DNA of 6,965 nt from Bacteroidales bacterium UBA1722 (GTDB lineage Bacteria > Bacteroidota > Bacteroidia > Bacteroidales > UBA932), in the NCBI GenBank assembly GCA_002317435.1, contig DCIQ01000099.1:15371-22335 (forward strand), read 5' to 3'. Every line of letters begins with the position of its first letter. Positions within the stretch are counted from its first letter, which is position 1. Shown one piece after another: positions 6,847-6,965 of this stretch. The notes under the pieces were generated by a model that was given only the letters and a program-made list of their open reading frames with translations, ran no database searches and was not told the DNA's origin. The position numbers and the translations under genes were made by a program.

Positions 6847-6965
6847 ACTTTCCTGCGCGTTGCTTTCGGGATGACGTAGAAAGATGAGGGCGATTCTCCT
6901 GAGAAAAGGGAATACCCCAATCTGATAATACTTCGGTGATTTTTCCATTAACCTGCATTATTCAT
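6847..6965. other. Upstream intergenic segment without a convincing gene; possible dispersed repeat
   Basis: The last 119 bases are noncoding as far as I can tell. On the minus strand two overlapping short frames are open (6958-6788 and 6948-6820), but both run through the promoter, and one has its stop codon inside the -7 box. Part of the segment on the minus strand reads CGTCATCCCGAAAGCAACGC (6882-6863), which in one frame gives RHPESNA. Similar HPES/HPERSEG-like peptides are often seen as translations of dispersed noncoding repeats in Bacteroidetes genomes. That resemblance is from memory and only one copy is present here. Confidence 0.3.

Noticed and set aside
6820..6948. Minus-strand 42-codon frame containing RHPES
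   Set aside because: Its stop codon falls inside the promoter -7 box, and the peptide looks like translation of a noncoding repeat; no ribosome site is visible.
6788..6958. Minus-strand 56-codon frame starting MQVNGK
   Set aside because: It runs through the GH29 promoter and overlaps the other short frame, and its composition gives no support for a real protein.

Overview
The window looks like part of a carbohydrate-utilisation locus from a Bacteroidetes (Bacteroidales-type) bacterium. Four lines of evidence point this way: the packing of exported glycoside hydrolases, the near absence of good Shine-Dalgarno sequences, moderate base composition (about half G+C by eye), and a promoter matching the Bacteroidetes pattern TTTG-N20-TAnnTTTG upstream of the last gene. 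Genus and species cannot be read from the sequence.

Layout: bases 1-756 are the 3' end of a GH95 alpha-L-fucosidase/L-galactosidase gene that began before the window. After 18 bases comes 775-2736, an exported two-domain protein with an SGNH/GDSL esterase domain followed by a complete GH29 alpha-L-fucosidase domain. A 121-base spacer with a small hairpin leads to 2858-5263, an exported GH78 alpha-L-rhamnosidase. These three genes are on the plus strand and at least the first two are probably co-transcribed. At 5291-5332 a long perfect-arm hairpin lies between convergent genes and probably stops transcription from both sides. The minus-strand gene 5358-6773 is a second, single-domain exported GH29 alpha-L-fucosidase, preceded by its own recognisable promoter at 6815-6846. 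The remaining bases to 6965 hold no convincing gene.

Together the genes encode exo-acting enzymes that trim terminal 6-deoxy-L-sugars (fucose, rhamnose, and possibly L-galactose through GH95), plus an esterase that probably removes an acyl group. This suggests a decorated, O-acylated plant-type or exopolysaccharide glycan rich in fucose and rhamnose rather than simple mucin. No SusC/SusD pair, sensor or transporter lies inside the window, so polysaccharide-utilisation-locus membership is an inference. The most notable item is the esterase-fucosidase fusion. I see no CRISPR array, RNA gene, insertion sequence or phage gene.
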